Shown in pieces: positions 46,879 through 59,879 of a DNA stretch of 64,000 nt. The stretch's first letter is position 1. Each line of letters begins with the position of its first letter. The DNA is from Mytilisepta virgata (Eukaryota; Mollusca; Bivalvia; Mytilida; Mytilidae). The stretch covers positions 47,930,841-47,994,840 of the forward strand of contig CM051513.1 in assembly GCA_028015205.1 (NCBI GenBank), in the 5' to 3' direction. A program made the translations under genes and the position numbers. The notes beneath the pieces were generated by a model. That model saw only the letters and a program-made list of their open reading frames with translations. It ran no database searches and was not told the origin of the DNA.

Positions 46879-49159
46879 AATGGCATCCGACAAGAATAAA
46901 CCCAGATTGGAAGAAAATGAAGATGTTTTGTGCTTTTTACATAATGTGACAGACGTAAAGACATCCCCAAAGGGTGCAAGATACTTCAATGCAGTGGTTC
47001 AAACCAGCAAAGACAAGTACCATGCAGCAGTGATATGTGACCAAGAAAAACACAAATCTTTCTCGAACGCTGCACAGTCAAGAACATCCATAAAATTGCA
47101 TAGAGTCACTCGCACACTTAGTAAGTATTTCCTTAGTGTTTCAAGATAACTACATGATTTATATTTAGAAGTTTAACATTCCAACAAAACGATCGAGACT
47201 TAAAAGTGCATTTACATTCTGGTTTCACACGAGTCCCCCCCCCCTAAACACTGAACACTACGGCTATGCCGCAATAACCCCTACTTCATTGTTATGCCTG
47301 CAGAATATAAGCAATTTGAACCAGCACGTGAGAGTGAAGTCAATTTCATTACCGAAAAGATGTTTGAATACCTTTGGACAGTCACAATTTTATCCAGGTA
47401 TAAACGTAAAGTTTTATTGCAGCAATACACAACCTCAGTGAAAACAATAATGGTTCACTACACTAAATATCAGGGGAGTATGTAAAGAGATCCATTTGTG
47501 AATTGTCCAAGGACACTTTAGACATTAAAAACACATTGTACATAACAGCTGATGTGGATTAACCATTTCCCACTGGGATTGGGAAAATTAAACCTGAGAC
47601 TTCCTGCATGCCCACTCTGTCCACAAAAGGGAATCGGCATGATACCTATAGAACTTTGTGTGTTGTTTTTAAATGTACTGATTTCTTAGCAACAGAGGTA
47701 GAAGCTAGCGATGGCATTCAGGTGGGCATCGTATCTGTGCCCACTATGGATGGGTGGGAAATGCTGAATCCACCTGAGCTGTAGTATATGTAAACTTTAA
47801 TTTTTCAGTTTCACTGTTGAAAAAAAATTCTACTTTGAGTAAATTTCCAAATATTTAGTGGGTTGTATTGTGGAATGTGTAGAAAATTTTACAGTGAACT
47901 CTTTGAAAAGCAATAAACAGCTGGACAGATTGAAAATTGGTAGATATTTAAAGCCTGATAAGACCTTTAAAATCTCTGTTGACCTATATACCTCAATTTG
48001 TGTTTGGATATGACTTGCTTAACAGTCACACTTTTTGTGTTTGAAAGTACTTCCACTAAACCAACTAGGTAAAGGAAGTTAAAAATGACAGTGCTGGCCA
48101 CACTCCCCACATGTCATATCCTCGCTCACTGATTTTCTGTTATAAAATGCGCTGTCTACTTCAGTGATAATTTTCCTACAAGAAGTATGTAGCTTTAAGT
48201 TAAAACATTAAAAAAGTAGTATTCTCGGACAAAAAACAAGTATTCTCGAGAGCTGAAGCCACCTGGGGTCTACAGGAAAAAATACTCATTAAGGTGATTT
48301 TTCCCTAAAAATATAAAAAAAATACTGTAAACAGTACATTTAAACTAAATCAGCACTTGCAAAATTTGATTTTATGTAAAACTGGAATGTTATGTATTTT
48401 CAGTATTGCATGTGTATTGTTAAATCATTTTCTAACTTAAACTTTTGAAACTTCGAGAAAAATAAACAGGAAACCAAAATTACTGTTTGCAGTGATAGAT
48501 ATAAGCACGCGTTAAAGTAATGTAGCCAGGAAATATCTAGGTAGACAAATCTTACTTCTCACATTTTCTTGCACAAAAGGTGATTATATAATACCTCATT
48601 CCAGTAGTTGCCGGGATTGCAAAACGAAAACAAAAGCAGCTTAGGTCACATCCATAAATTGACAATTTTCATCCCAAATAAAATTCAAAGCAAAAAAAAT
48701 ACATAGGTCATGAAAGAACTTTATTTTTCAGGCTTCACAGATCCTTCTGGATATGATTATAAATGTACAAAATATTCAGCCCTGACTCCTGTGGATAGCC
48801 AAGAACTTAACTTCCGTCACCGAAGACCAGATGGTGGAAAAATTACAACAGTTGCACAGGTGAAGGATGCAACAATAATGCACCAATATGTAAGTTTTGT
48901 TTACTGTAATACTGTACTTATGATAAAGGATTTTAGCCACAAATTACAAATATAAAAATAAAAAGATGTATGCAGGGTTGATTTTGACTAATTTCAGAGG
49001 TGGCATCCTTCGAGACATTGGAAATTTTCATTGAAAGAAACCAAAATTTGAAAAAATATTAAATACATACATGTACAGGAGTTAAAAATGGCACTAGTCT
49101 GACCCCCAAGGCTAGAATTTCTTCCCATGGAACTACGAGTTTTTATACACCCGTCTTTG

Positions 49160-50060
49160 ACAGATGTATTATGGTATTGGGCTGTCCATTTGTCCGTCCG
49201 TCCGTCCATATCTTAACATGTTATCTTATGATAACTTAAGTTTGCTTTGATGGATTCTTTTGAAAAAAATTTACGCATTGTTGAGATTGATGACTGTAGG
49301 TTACCTTTCCATTTTGACGATTTTCGTTTTTGCACTTCCAAAGTTGCATGACTTTGGAAGACTGTTTATTTGTGATGAAGGCCAAATGAGCCAGTTGTAC
49401 TTGTTGTCAGACTGGTTATTTTTATGATGACACAGCTTGACACATTACTGAAATGGAATCAAATAATTCCTAACAGTAGACTGTAAAGTTATTATTAAGC
49501 TATTCCAGCCACCATCATTGAATACATTTATTTATTAAATAACTGTATTTTACCAGAGTACAGTTCTAAAAGTCTGACAGATACAAAAGCTGTCTCATTG
49601 TGTGCCACATATGCATTTTATCCACTCAATATATATGATGCATCAGTCTTGATCATTTTCATGTCGCCTGCAACGTGTTGCAAAAGTGACATATAGGGGT
49701 CACTTTGGCACTATCCGTCGTCTTGTGCCTGCAGCGTCACAAAAAATTTACGTTGCAGTTTTTTGGGAAACTACATGCTCCAGTCTCTTGATACTTTGCA
49801 TGCAGCTTCATCCTATAGTACTTTATGGTGTAAAGCGATTTTATGCCTGAAACGCTTCTACTTCCTGTTTAACGAATACTTTAGATTTTATGGATAATGG
49901 ACATATATACAAAATTTCCGTAGAAGTTTTATGGGGAACTACGTGCTCCAGTCTCTTGATACTTTGCATGCAAGTTCATCCTACAGTACTATATGGTGTA
50001 AAGCGATTTTATGCCAAAAACTCGTCTAATTCCTGTTAAACAAATACTTGGAGATTTTAG
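49160..50060 (+). repeat. Dispersed repeat start and a two-unit tandem (168 bp)
   Basis: Near 49146 starts 'atacacccgtctttgacag ... attatggtat' and a TCCGTCCG run, a common invertebrate repeat head. At about 49771 and 49939 a block (TGCTCCAGTCTCTTGATACT) repeats, spacing 168 bp, with 'tatggtgtaaagcgatttta' in both units. Confidence 0.65.
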
Positions 50061-50190
50061 AATCAATCGAAACAATGAAACTGGGCTCTTCTTACGAGAT
50101 CATGAACACATCGGTGAAGGAATATGGAAATGCAAAGTCATTTTCAACATCTCCAAGATCGATGATAACAGAAATAACTGATATAGGACT

Positions 50191-50367
50191 GTGAGTCATG
50201 TTATCATTGGAGATCTCAATCTAGTTGATAATCAAAAGCTAATAGTCCTGTGGGTCATGTTATCACTGGAGATCTCAATCTAGTTGATAATCAAAGGCTA
50301 ATAGTCCTGTGGGTCATGTTATCACTGGCGATCTCAATCTAGTTGATAATCAAAAGCTAAAAAATAT
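50191..50367 (+). repeat. 59-bp exact-length triplication
   Basis: Three units start at 50191, 50250 and 50309 with GTGGGTCATGTTATCACTGG (the first has A and T variants) and run through 'gatctcaatctagttgataa'. It lies inside the reverse-transcriptase relic. Since 59 is not a multiple of three, the extra copies break the frame. Confidence 0.92.
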
Positions 50368-51640
50368 GCTAGCTAAAGGCCCCAAATACCGAGAACCTCA
50401 GCCAATTAATTGGAAATATAATTTCAAATTACTTATGGATTCTGTTGAGGAAAATGGATTTCAAAGGAACAGGAGCCTGCTGACACACTTTCAGAGTGGG
50501 TGAAGGCTATTAGGTCAATGAGAACTAAAGCTAAATCCATCTTTAAAGACCCTAAGGTTGTTGAAAACTTGACTCTCCTCCATGGCAAATATGTAGTTGT
50601 CCCAGCTGACAAAGCCCCAAATAACATCGTTTTTGTTTGCAAGAACTATTATTTTGAGTGTCTTAGAAACGAATTGGGAATAGATAATACTGCGGGTAAC
50701 CCAACTTGTACACCGACCACACTCACTAAGCAGGAAGATGAAATTACAGACATGTTAGATTTTTTCATAGACTACATATTCGTTGAATTTGGCGGTCTAA
50801 TTTTTCAACAATCGGCATTCCAATAAGAACCAACTGTGCTCCTCTCCTCGCCGATCTGTTTCTGTACTCATATGAAGCGGACTTCATTCAAGGGTTACTA
50901 CGTGAAAACAAAAAGAAACTAGCGCAATCCTTCAATTTCACTTTTCGTTATATAGATGATGTGTTGTCGTTAAATAACGAAAAAATTCCAAGACTTTCTA
51001 CATCTAATCTACCCTAGTGAGCTTGAAATTAAGGATACTACAGATACACCAAAGTCCGCTTCATATTTGGATTTGTTCTTGAAATCGACTATGGGAGACG
51101 TTTGAAGACAAAACTTTATGACAAACGTGATGACTTCAACTTTCCTATTGTTAATTTTCCCTTCTTGAGTAGCAATATACCAGCATCGCCTGCATATGGC
51201 GTCTACGTTTCTCAGCTTATCCGATTTTCAAGGGCATGCGTGAGTTAGCATGACTTTCGACAAAGAGGATTACTGCTGTCACAAAAGCTTCTTTACCAGG
51301 GTTTTATCAGGGAAAAGTTGGTGTCATCAATAGGAAATTTTATGGTCGTCATCACGAATTGATTGACCATTACAGTGTTCCAATATCTAGGATGATGTTG
51401 GACCTGTTCCCACTGTCGTAACATTTCATGTGACTTCCACCGGACTGACTTTGTTGAACCTCACGACGGGTGCCGTATACGGAGCAGGAACTGCTTACCC
51501 TTCCGGAGCACCTGGGTTCACTCCTGTTTTTTATAGGAGTTCGTGTTGTTCATTGTTTTTTAGTTTTCTGCGTTTATTCGTTTGTGCTTGTGGTTCATTT
51601 GTCTTCCCGGGTTTGTCTGTCCAATGAATTACGTTTGTTT
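50300..51640 (+). pseudogene. Reverse-transcriptase relic (Penelope-like, tentative)
   Basis: Frame pieces in family order: GHVITGDLNLVDNQKL, YREPQPINWKYNFKLLMDSV, LTLLHGKYVVVPADKAPNNI, then after an internal deletion FGGLIFQQ, GTNCAPLLADLFLYSYEADF (frame-shifted), FTFRYIDDVLS with the YIDD catalytic box, and KFYGRHHELIDHY. Stops and shifts are many. The region 51.43-51.65 kb ('ggagcacctgggttcac', 'gttcgtgttgttcattg') is the 3' tail often found with it in mussels. The order and the GIPMGTN-type box fit Penelope-like elements as I know them. It lies between exons of the RPA-like gene. Confidence 0.65.
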
Positions 51641-52064
51641 TGATTGCTGCTTAGGTATATTTGTCCTTTTTATAGGACCAATTCAAGATGATAACATAAA
51701 TCCAAACGTAAGCCAACAGAAAACAAGCAGAATTATACTGATTCAAGCCAAACGAATTGCCAAATGTATTGGTTGCACCATTCCTCTTGAAAGCAACAAT
51801 GATAATAACATCATCAAGTGTATGTCATGTAACATGAAACAGTTAACCAGTACAGTCTTTACATCAGTTAGTGCCTCGGTAAAATTTGAACAGAACCCCA
51901 GTATTCTATACAGTATTGCACCTTCAGTATTGAAAACATACATTTCCACAATAAACCATCTACCATTGTTGGAGGAACCAGATCATCTAGAAGACTTCAT
52001 CCTTGGAAAAACAATCAAACTGTCACATAATGTGAAAAACATAATCATCGAGATGACTGATTAG

Positions 52065-53176
52065 TCAAGCGAAGCCAGGTTATTATGTTCAAGGATTGAA
52101 CCTTCGTTTTAATTTTTTTTTCTGGTTGCCGTGTTGGCAGAACTTTAATGTTAGTGTAACACTTTATTTCAAAAGTAGTGTAAATGCAGTTTAGAAATTG
52201 CTGCAAAATCATTCTGTATTGTTCACAGTGCTCTGCACAAAATTGTTATTTTATGAGATAAAAGTATTTTATACTAGAGTTATCACCTGCACAGTGCTTG
52301 TCCCTTTGTCTGTCCGTCCCACTTTTGTTTATACAATAAATTAATCAAATCTTGTTTGAATTATTAGTCTATAACTTTTCTCACATATTTTGTGCTATTA
52401 TTAGTGTATAACTTAAGTCACACATTTATGTGCTATTATTAGTCTACAACTTATGTCACACATTTGTGGAAGAAAACAAAGTACATGTATTTGTACACCA
52501 ATAAAGAATGTGGCCAGTGATATAAATGGTAACTTTAACTACATGTAAAATATTTTGTTTATTAATTTTTGCTTCTTTCGTTCAACTTCATTGTTGGAAT
52601 AAACATTGAATTACATGTATTAACACATACTTGTATTATTATCACAACATTTAAACCAAATAAGGATCTTTAACTTCTTGATGTTTGTAAAATAAAAATA
52701 TAAATCAATCTAAAATCTAAAATGGATAACTTTTTTCATCATTCCTATAGTGTCCAAGCACCAAACATAAAAGCTGTATTTGTGTCTCCCACTTCAGCAC
52801 AACATTGTTCAGATGTTCTTCGTTCAGATTTTCTGTATTTCAAACATTTTTGTAAATAACTCTTTAGTATTAACCATAGTAACCAAATAATGTCAGTGAT
52901 GGCAAACATATTGCTAAAATACTTTAGAAACAGTATCTTGTTAATTTTTTCATGCAAAAGAGTACTATGTTTTCTAAATGAAAAAAATTAATACATGCAG
53001 TTATTCATTGCTATTGCATAGCACCATTATTGCTAGACATGTTTGCTAGAATAAAAATGCCAATAAAACAGTTCCACTATTTGCCTTTATCCATTGCAAT
53101 ATTTATTGATCATTAGATCTGAATATTGACTTCAATACAAGTTTATTATACCCCACTTGAAGAAAGGGGACCATTG
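52065..53176. other. AT-rich, no gene seen
   Basis: 3' flank of the RPA-like gene. Three weak direct repeats of 'tattattagt.tataact.a.gtcacaca' occur at about 52360-52460. Nothing else supported. Confidence 0.4.
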
Positions 53177-53214
53177 CAATCATCTTGTCCCCCCGTGTGG
53201 GTCCCGGGGACACA

Positions 53215-54130
53215 ATAGAATAGGCCCACAGCTCCTGGGCTTGGCGTAAGAGGCCCCTAAAGAGGCGACATGTTTGCCGTGTGTCGCAAACCCGTGTCGG
53301 TAATAGGGAGTGTTCCTGGATGGCCGGAAAACGGTTCCGATCACCATCTGGGGCACAATCTTTACCTAGACGGGAGGCCGGATGGATCCGATTCGGTCAA
53401 TCGGCTGGTCACACCAATCTCCTTACAATAATTTATTTATTTTTTCTCTTTCTTCAATCAGTTGTCTAAATTCTAAATTCCAGATATATGGGATTGGTGT
53501 TGGCTTATGGGTCACAAAACTCAACAGGTTCAATTTTTGCTTTTCAGTTTGAAATTCCTTTTTGTTATTGTTGTTGTTTTCTATTTATTATTTCTGAAGA
53601 TTTAATTCCAAAGCATAGTCATTAAACTTCTTTTTAATTAAAATATTATTTATGATATTTTCCCCCTTCAACTATTTTTGTTACATACATTTTTGAACTT
53701 TGAATTTGGAAAATTTAAATTATTTGTACACCCAGTTCAAACAATGGCTCGATGGTCCCGGTCAGCCATTTACTGGTCATGTCTTGCCCTCTGCTGTTTT
53801 CTCGTGGTTGTTTGAAAAGATCAAAGGGAGCCCTCAATGATACCTTGGATGGGTGTTAACACTGTATCTAAGTTGATGTTTGGGTTTCTGGGTCTTGGAA
53901 GATGACCACTGACGGAAACACGGAGAAGGCGGTGGCTCATGGGGCAAGGCTTCCTCGGCTTAATGAGGCCACATGTTTGCCGTGTGTGGATACCCGTAAG
54001 GATAGAGGACGGGATCCTGGTGGCTGAAACACGCCACTTTGGCCCTTACTTTATCTGAAACGGGCGGTCGGATGGGCCCGGTCCTGATCAATCGGCTGGT
54101 CACGCCAAGCCCTTGAACTTGACCTGTTTC
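53215..54130 (+). repeat. Duplicated 5' UTR block of the LINE
   Basis: Segments at about 53225-53425 and 53945-54115 share 'acatgtttgccgtgtgt', 'acccgt', 'ggtcaatcggctggtcac' and 'cggatgg..ccg' in the same order, about 700 bp apart. It looks like two promoter monomers, as in LINEs with repeated 5' units (inference). Confidence 0.7.
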
Positions 54131-54484
54131 CAAAATGTACAACAATAGTACCATTTATTAGGTTGGGTTCAAGAAGGCGGTGGCTCATGGTTCAATCGTG
54201 TGGATGTTACCTTGGGCGGTTGTCTTGCTGGGCAACCCCTGGCACAAGGCTTGCGCCCATTAAAAGGTACTCCATGCGAGTATCTTATTCTAGTATCCCT
54301 AGTGCTTGTCGCAGATGTGGCAGGCGTGCATCGTTTTGATGTATTCTGGTATCCATCATGGATGCTAGAGTGCATCAAGGCGATGAATGCATCATGCTTG
54401 TCGCAAATGTGGCAAGCATACATCGTGTTGATGCTGCTCCGAGGTGGGCGGGGAGCTAGGGTAACGAATCATATATATTTCACC

Positions 54485-55936
54485 ATGGAATTTCAAAATA
54501 AAAAACAAAACAACCAATCCACAAACAAACGTAAATTAGACACCAGTGATGATGAGGAACATGCAGCTAAGTTGCCAAATACTTTTTCGGACAATTTTCC
54601 AAAATTTTTAGTAATTACATCAGTCAACACTCAAAAACCTGTCACCAAAATTTCTCCTTTTGTTATACAAAAAACACTACAAGGCTGTGCCGGCCAGCTT
54701 TAAAAAGTCACAAAAATGAGAAACGGAAATCTGCTAGTTGAATGTCTCGGATCACAACAGGCCAAAAATTTACTCTCTCTTACAACAATTTCTGATGTCC
54801 ACATCTCTGTTACACCTCATAGATCACTGAATTCATGCCAAGGTGTGATTAGAGACAGAGACCGTGATTTAGCTGATTTGACGGAAGAAGATATATGTGA
54901 AGAACTGAAATCCCAAAATGTTTCCAAAGTTAAAAGGTTTACAAAACGACATGAAGGTAATATTATTAAACTTAACACTTATCTCATCACTTTTGACCTT
55001 ACCCGTGTGCCTGAACATATCTTCATAGGTCCCTACAGAATCAAAGTTGACACTTTCATACCTAACCCTACCCGTTGCTTCAAATGCCAGAAATTTGGGC
55101 ACGGTAAGAGTTCATTTAGAGGTACTGAAAAGTGTGTCAAATGTTCTGTAGAGGGCCACTCCAATTTTGATTGTGACGGCCACGTTAAATGTGTAAATTG
55201 CGGACAAGATCATATGGCCAATTCCAGAAACTGCCAATTTTACAAAACAGAGCTTGAAATTCAGAAAACTAAAGTAGAAAATGGTATAAGCTATCAGGAA
55301 GCAAAAAAAATGGTCTCTGCCTCTAACAACTCTACTCCTACAACATCATACGCTGACAAAGTTAAATCATCTACAACCAATAGATTCTTTGCCACTCAAA
55401 CTGATTTCACTTGGCCTGACGGAACAGAATTTCCGGTTTTCACCGTCAAACCCAAACAAGCAAGTGGAAAATCTTCTCATCCTAAACAGTCTACATCCAA
55501 TTCTTCACAAACGTCTGACACTTCTCTTTCTTCAAATGTCAATACTCAGAAAAAACCAACTCCGAAACAAAGGTCTTCTACATCCTCAAACAAAAAATCA
55601 CCTCAGAAACCGTCACCATCACAGAGAGCTGCACGTTCCTCATCACAAGATAAATCAAAAAACAAAAACAATTCAAATCGCCTCTCGAAGGCTGAAAAAA
55701 GTCAAAAATTCAACAAGTTTCGAGACCTCTGCTCAGAGTTTGACGATGATATCGATGAAGACTCTGAGCAGATGGATACCACTGATATACAGTCAATCTG
55801 GGGGGATCCGATAGTACAATCTGTGGATTCCACACGCCCAGTTACTGATTCCAAAGGTTCGGATGGACGACACAGAAGTTCTTCCCGTGAACACCCAAAG
55901 AAGAACTATTCTCCCATCCGTCCTCCAACAAAATAA
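54485..55936 (+). pseudogene. LINE ORF1 (CCHC nucleic-acid-binding protein), one in-frame stop
   Basis: The frame starts at ATG 54485 (MEFQNKKQNNQSTNKRKLDT), meets a TAA at 54701-54703, and reopens in the same frame from 54716 for 406 codons to 55936. The second part has an RRM-like region (VKRFTKRHEGNIIKLNTYLI ... PEHIFIGPYRIKV) followed by zinc knuckles: CFKCQKFGHGKSSF (third CCHC position altered), CVKCSVEGHSNFDC, CVNCGQDHMANSRNC. A long Ser/Lys/Gln-rich tail follows. ORF1 proteins bind the LINE RNA and form the particle. The first 72 codons may be lost to the stop, or translation may begin at 54716. Confidence 0.85.
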
Positions 55937-55938
55937 AC

Positions 55939-58900
55939 AACATAATACAATGGAATTGTCGGGGTTTAAAAATTAACTTAATAGAGCTATCGTTACTTGT
56001 ACAAGCTTTCCTTCCTGTTGCCTTTTGTCTCCAGGAAACACATTTAAAAGAAAACGATAATGTAAACATTAAAAATTACTCGATTTACAGCACTCATGTT
56101 AAAAAGGATGAAAGAGCCGCTGGCGGCTCATCAATCCTGGTTAAAAATGGTATTATACATAGTCAAGTAAAACTTAATACCGAATTACAAGCAGTTGCTG
56201 TCAAACTCTCTCTTCAAAAAACTATAACATTGTGTTCTGTCTATCTTCCCCCTAATACGTCCTTGGAAATAAATCAACTTAAATCTTTAACAGATCAGTT
56301 GCAAGCCCCTTTTCTTCTTATGGGCGATTTTAACGCCCACAATCCAATATGGGGCAGTAACTCCCAAAATGATAAAGGGAAAAAAGGTGAAGACTTCTTA
56401 AACAAGGAAGGCTTGTGCATTTTTAACGATGGCTCAGATACATATCTCCATCCGGGAAATGGTTCTTACTCGGCTATCGATCTAACTATTTGTGACCCTT
56501 CGTTATTACTGGATTACTCGTGGCGGGTCCACGATGATTTGTGTGGAAGTGATCACTTTCCAATTAGTTTGGAAAATCTTTTTCCCTCTTCCTCTGAGAG
56601 AGTTGCTCGCTGGAAATTTGACAAGGCCAATTGGCCTTTGTTCGAGCAACTCTGTCGAGATGAACTTAAGAAAGAAACTTTTAATAATGTTATTAATTCA
56701 GTCCTTAAATTTAATGAAACGTTAGTATCGATAGCTGAGAGGTCCATTCCTAAAACCTCGACAAATCCAAAACAACCAAGCAAACCCTGGTTCGATGACG
56801 ACTGTGAGGAAGCTAAGAAACACAGGAAAAAGGCCGAACGACGGTTCAACATGAATCCAACCTCTGACAATCTCAGTAATGTTCGTATATTCCGTGCTAA
56901 AGCACGTCGCACATTTAAACAAAAGAGACGCAAGTCTTGGCAAAACTTCGTTTCTAAAATAAACTCTCATACACCTATGAATAAAGTCTGGAATTTTATC
57001 CAAAAAATTAATGGTAAAAACAGAAAGACCAATCTTCACCATTTAAAAGATGGCCAAACTCTTTTGACTTCAGAAAATGACATCTCGAATAAACTCGGTG
57101 AAACATTCTCAAAACATTCTTCTCTGAATTATTCCCAGGAATTCCAAAGGATAAAAAACCGAACTGAGAAAAATAAACTCAATTTTAAATCAAACAATTT
57201 AGAAGATTACAACCGCCCTTTTTGTTTGGATGAGCTGAAAATTTCTCTGTCGAAAGCCCATGACACAGCATGTGGCCCAGATGATATTCCCTATAAACTT
57301 TTGAAACACCTTCCTGACACTTCTCTTAAAACGCTTTTAGATCTTCTTAATAATGTATGGGAAACTGGCGACTTGCCTTCCATTTGGAAACTTGCCACAG
57401 TTATCCCTATTCCAAAACCTGGAAAGGATCATTTTGAACCGTCGAATTATCGGCCAATTGCCCTCACAAGTTGCGTTTGTAAGACAATGGAACGGATGAT
57501 CAACGACCGCCTTGTCTGGTTCCTAGAGGCGAATGGCCTCCTGTCCAATATACAGTGTGGGTTCCGACAAGGCAGAAGCACGTTGGATCATCTTGTTCGC
57601 TTCGAATCCTTTATACGCAACAGGTTTGCTAAAGGTGAACATGTGGTGTCGGTCTTTTTCGATCTGGAAAAAGCCTACGACACCACATGGAAATATGGCA
57701 TTTTAAAAGACTTAAATGATATGGGGTTGAAAGGTAGGTTACCTACCTTCATTGAAAATTATCTTTTAGACAGACAGTTCAAGGTAAAGGTTAACACGAC
57801 CATGTCTGACCCTTTTGAACAAGAGATGGGTGTTCCTCAGGGAAGTATCCTCTCCGTCACTTTATTTAGTATAAAAATAAACAGTTTAGCTAAAACATTA
57901 AAACAAAATGTTGAAGGCTCCCTCTATGTAGATGACTTTTTGATATGTTATAGGGCTAAAAATATGAACAATATTGAAAGACAACTACAGCTGTCTTTAA
58001 ATAAAATTGAAAAATGGGCTATGGAAAATGGTTTTAAATTTTCCGACTCAAAAACAGTATGTATGCATTTTTGCAATAAACGAAAACTGCATTTGGACCC
58101 CGAACTAAAAATTTATAATTCTCCAATTAAAGTCGTCAAAGAAACAAAATTTCTAGGTATTCTGTTTGACAATAAACTTACCTTTCTACCCCATATCAAA
58201 ATGCTTAAAGTAAATGCTTGAAAGCATTGGATATTTTAAAAGTCGTTTCCAGCACTGACTGGGGTGCTGATAAAAACATATTGCTAAATTTATATCGATC
58301 GCTTATACGATCAAAACTTGATTATGGTTCCATTATATATGGATCTGCTTGCAAATCCTACATACAAATTTTAGATACTGTTCACCACCAATGCCTACGT
58401 TTGGCCTTGGGGGCGTTCAGGACGTCTCCTGTGGAGAGTTTGTATGTAGAGGCGAACGAGCCGTCTCTTTATAATCGTCGGATAAAACTTGGTTTACAAT
58501 ACTTAACCAAGCTAAAAGCATATCCTTCAAATCCTGCCTACGACTGTGTTTTCAATCCTCTCTATGAGGATATATTTGAACAACATGAAAATAAGATTCC
58601 TCCGTTTGGTGTCCGGATGAAACCACATATTTCTGGTTCAAACATCAACCTTGATGAAATTGCCCCCATTAATATACCTCAATCACCACCTTGGCTTGTA
58701 CCCAAACCTATGTTTATTTTTGACCTTAGAAAACATAAAAAGTCCGAAACAAACCCTATTCTTATTCAGCAACACTTTGCTGAAATAAAATCAAAGTTTG
58801 AATTTCATGATTCTATTTATACTGATGGGTCGAAGGACGGGGACAAAGTGGGTGCCGCTGCTGTCTGTGGACAGCAAGCAGCAACTCTCCGTCTTCCATC

Positions 58901-59609
58901 CTCCAGTTCCATTTTTACTGCTGAAGCCAGAGCCATAATTCTTGCTTTAAAGTTTGCTAGAACATCTGAAAAACCTAAATTTCTTATTTGTTCAGATTCA
59001 CTTTCATGTTTATTGGCTATCGAAGGTCAGAAATATAAAAACCCTTTAATTGCCCATAGTATTGAATTTTATAAAAGACTTGTCCAAATGGGCAAAGAAA
59101 TCATTTTTCTCTGGGTACCAAGTCATATTGGTATTAAGGGAAACACAGTCGTAGATAGAATAGCGAAGGATGCTTTAGATGATCCCATAACTAATATGTC
59201 AGTGCCTTACTCTGATTTTAAACATTTAATATACAAATATGTTTTACGTCTGTGGCAGTCCCAGTGGGATCTGCTTACAGACAATAAATTACATTCTATA
59301 GAGCCAACTGTTGGCAAGAATGTTTGTTTCTTCGGCGAAAGTCGGAGAAACCAAGTTGTTTTAACAAGATGTCGCATTGGCCACACCAGGACGACTCATT
59401 CTTTTATTTTAGAGAATGAGCCGCCTCCTGGGTGTATTCCGTGTCAATGTCGACATAGTATTAAACATCTTTTAATTGACTGTGTAGATAAATCCGACAT
59501 TATAAGTCGGTACTACACAGTCAACAATATGAAAGATTTATTTACAAAGGTTGCTGGCAACCGTATTTTACAATATTTGAAAGACGTTGGACTGTATTCA
59601 AGAATATAG
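55939..59609 (+). pseudogene. LINE ORF2 (endonuclease, reverse transcriptase, RNase H), one frameshift
   Basis: The frame is open from before 55939 (IIQWNCRGLKINLIELS) to 58221, then shifts one base near 58208 and continues to 59609. No in-frame ATG is near the start, which overlaps the end of ORF1 in another frame. Domains: AP-type endonuclease (LQETHLK, LMGDFNAHNPIWG, SAIDLTICDP, GSDHFPI); reverse transcriptase (NYRPIALTSCVCK, GFRQGRSTLDHL, FFDLEKAYDTTW, MGVPQGSILS, LYVDDFLI with the YVDD box); RNase H (YTDGSKDG, FTAEARAI, CSDSLSCL, WVPSHIGIKGN); and a Cys/His end (CIPCQCRHSIKHLLIDC). About 1,220 codons in all. It nicks target DNA and copies the LINE RNA into it. Confidence 0.9.
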
Positions 59610-59879
59610 TCCGCCTGCATTCTTGAATAGAGTCCAATACGTTTAAATTTGTTCATATGTTTTGTATGTTATTTTATTTAATAGCGTATCTGTGATATTA
59701 TTTTTGAAATTTCGTCACTCTGTTATTTTCAAAAGTTCGTCTGTGATATTATTTTACATATTGAAAGTTTGTCTTATATTTGTTTTATTGTTTTATTTTC
59801 TCCTTAAATATTATTTGTAAATAGTTCTTTCGTTTTAGATGGTATTTGTTTTAATCAAACTTAATTTAATTAGTTCTCG

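Larger units (their letters stand above)
46879..52064 (+). pseudogene. RPA-like OB-fold gene, several exons, interrupted
   Basis: Exon 46879-47120 (ATG in MASDKNKPRLEENEDVLCFL, donor GTAAGT) has an OB-fold-like pattern (HNVTDVKTSPKGARYFNAVV). Exon 47304-47397 joins in phase (KYKQFEPARESEVNFITEK). Candidate exon 48732-48889 (GFTDPSGYDYKCTKYSALTP). Last exon 51676-52064 (acceptor CTTTTTATAG) has a zinc ribbon (CIGC ... CMSC) and ends at a TAG. The order OB-fold then CxxC...CxxC matches RPA1-like proteins that are common in aquatic animals and often carried by Helitrons. Phases between the later exons do not match, so exons are lost or missed. An RT relic is inserted between 50.2 and 51.65 kb. 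It may have belonged to the Helentron upstream. Confidence 0.55.

Noticed and set aside
55389..55814. 141-codon plus ORF inside the LINE
   Set aside because: Out-of-frame shadow of ORF1.
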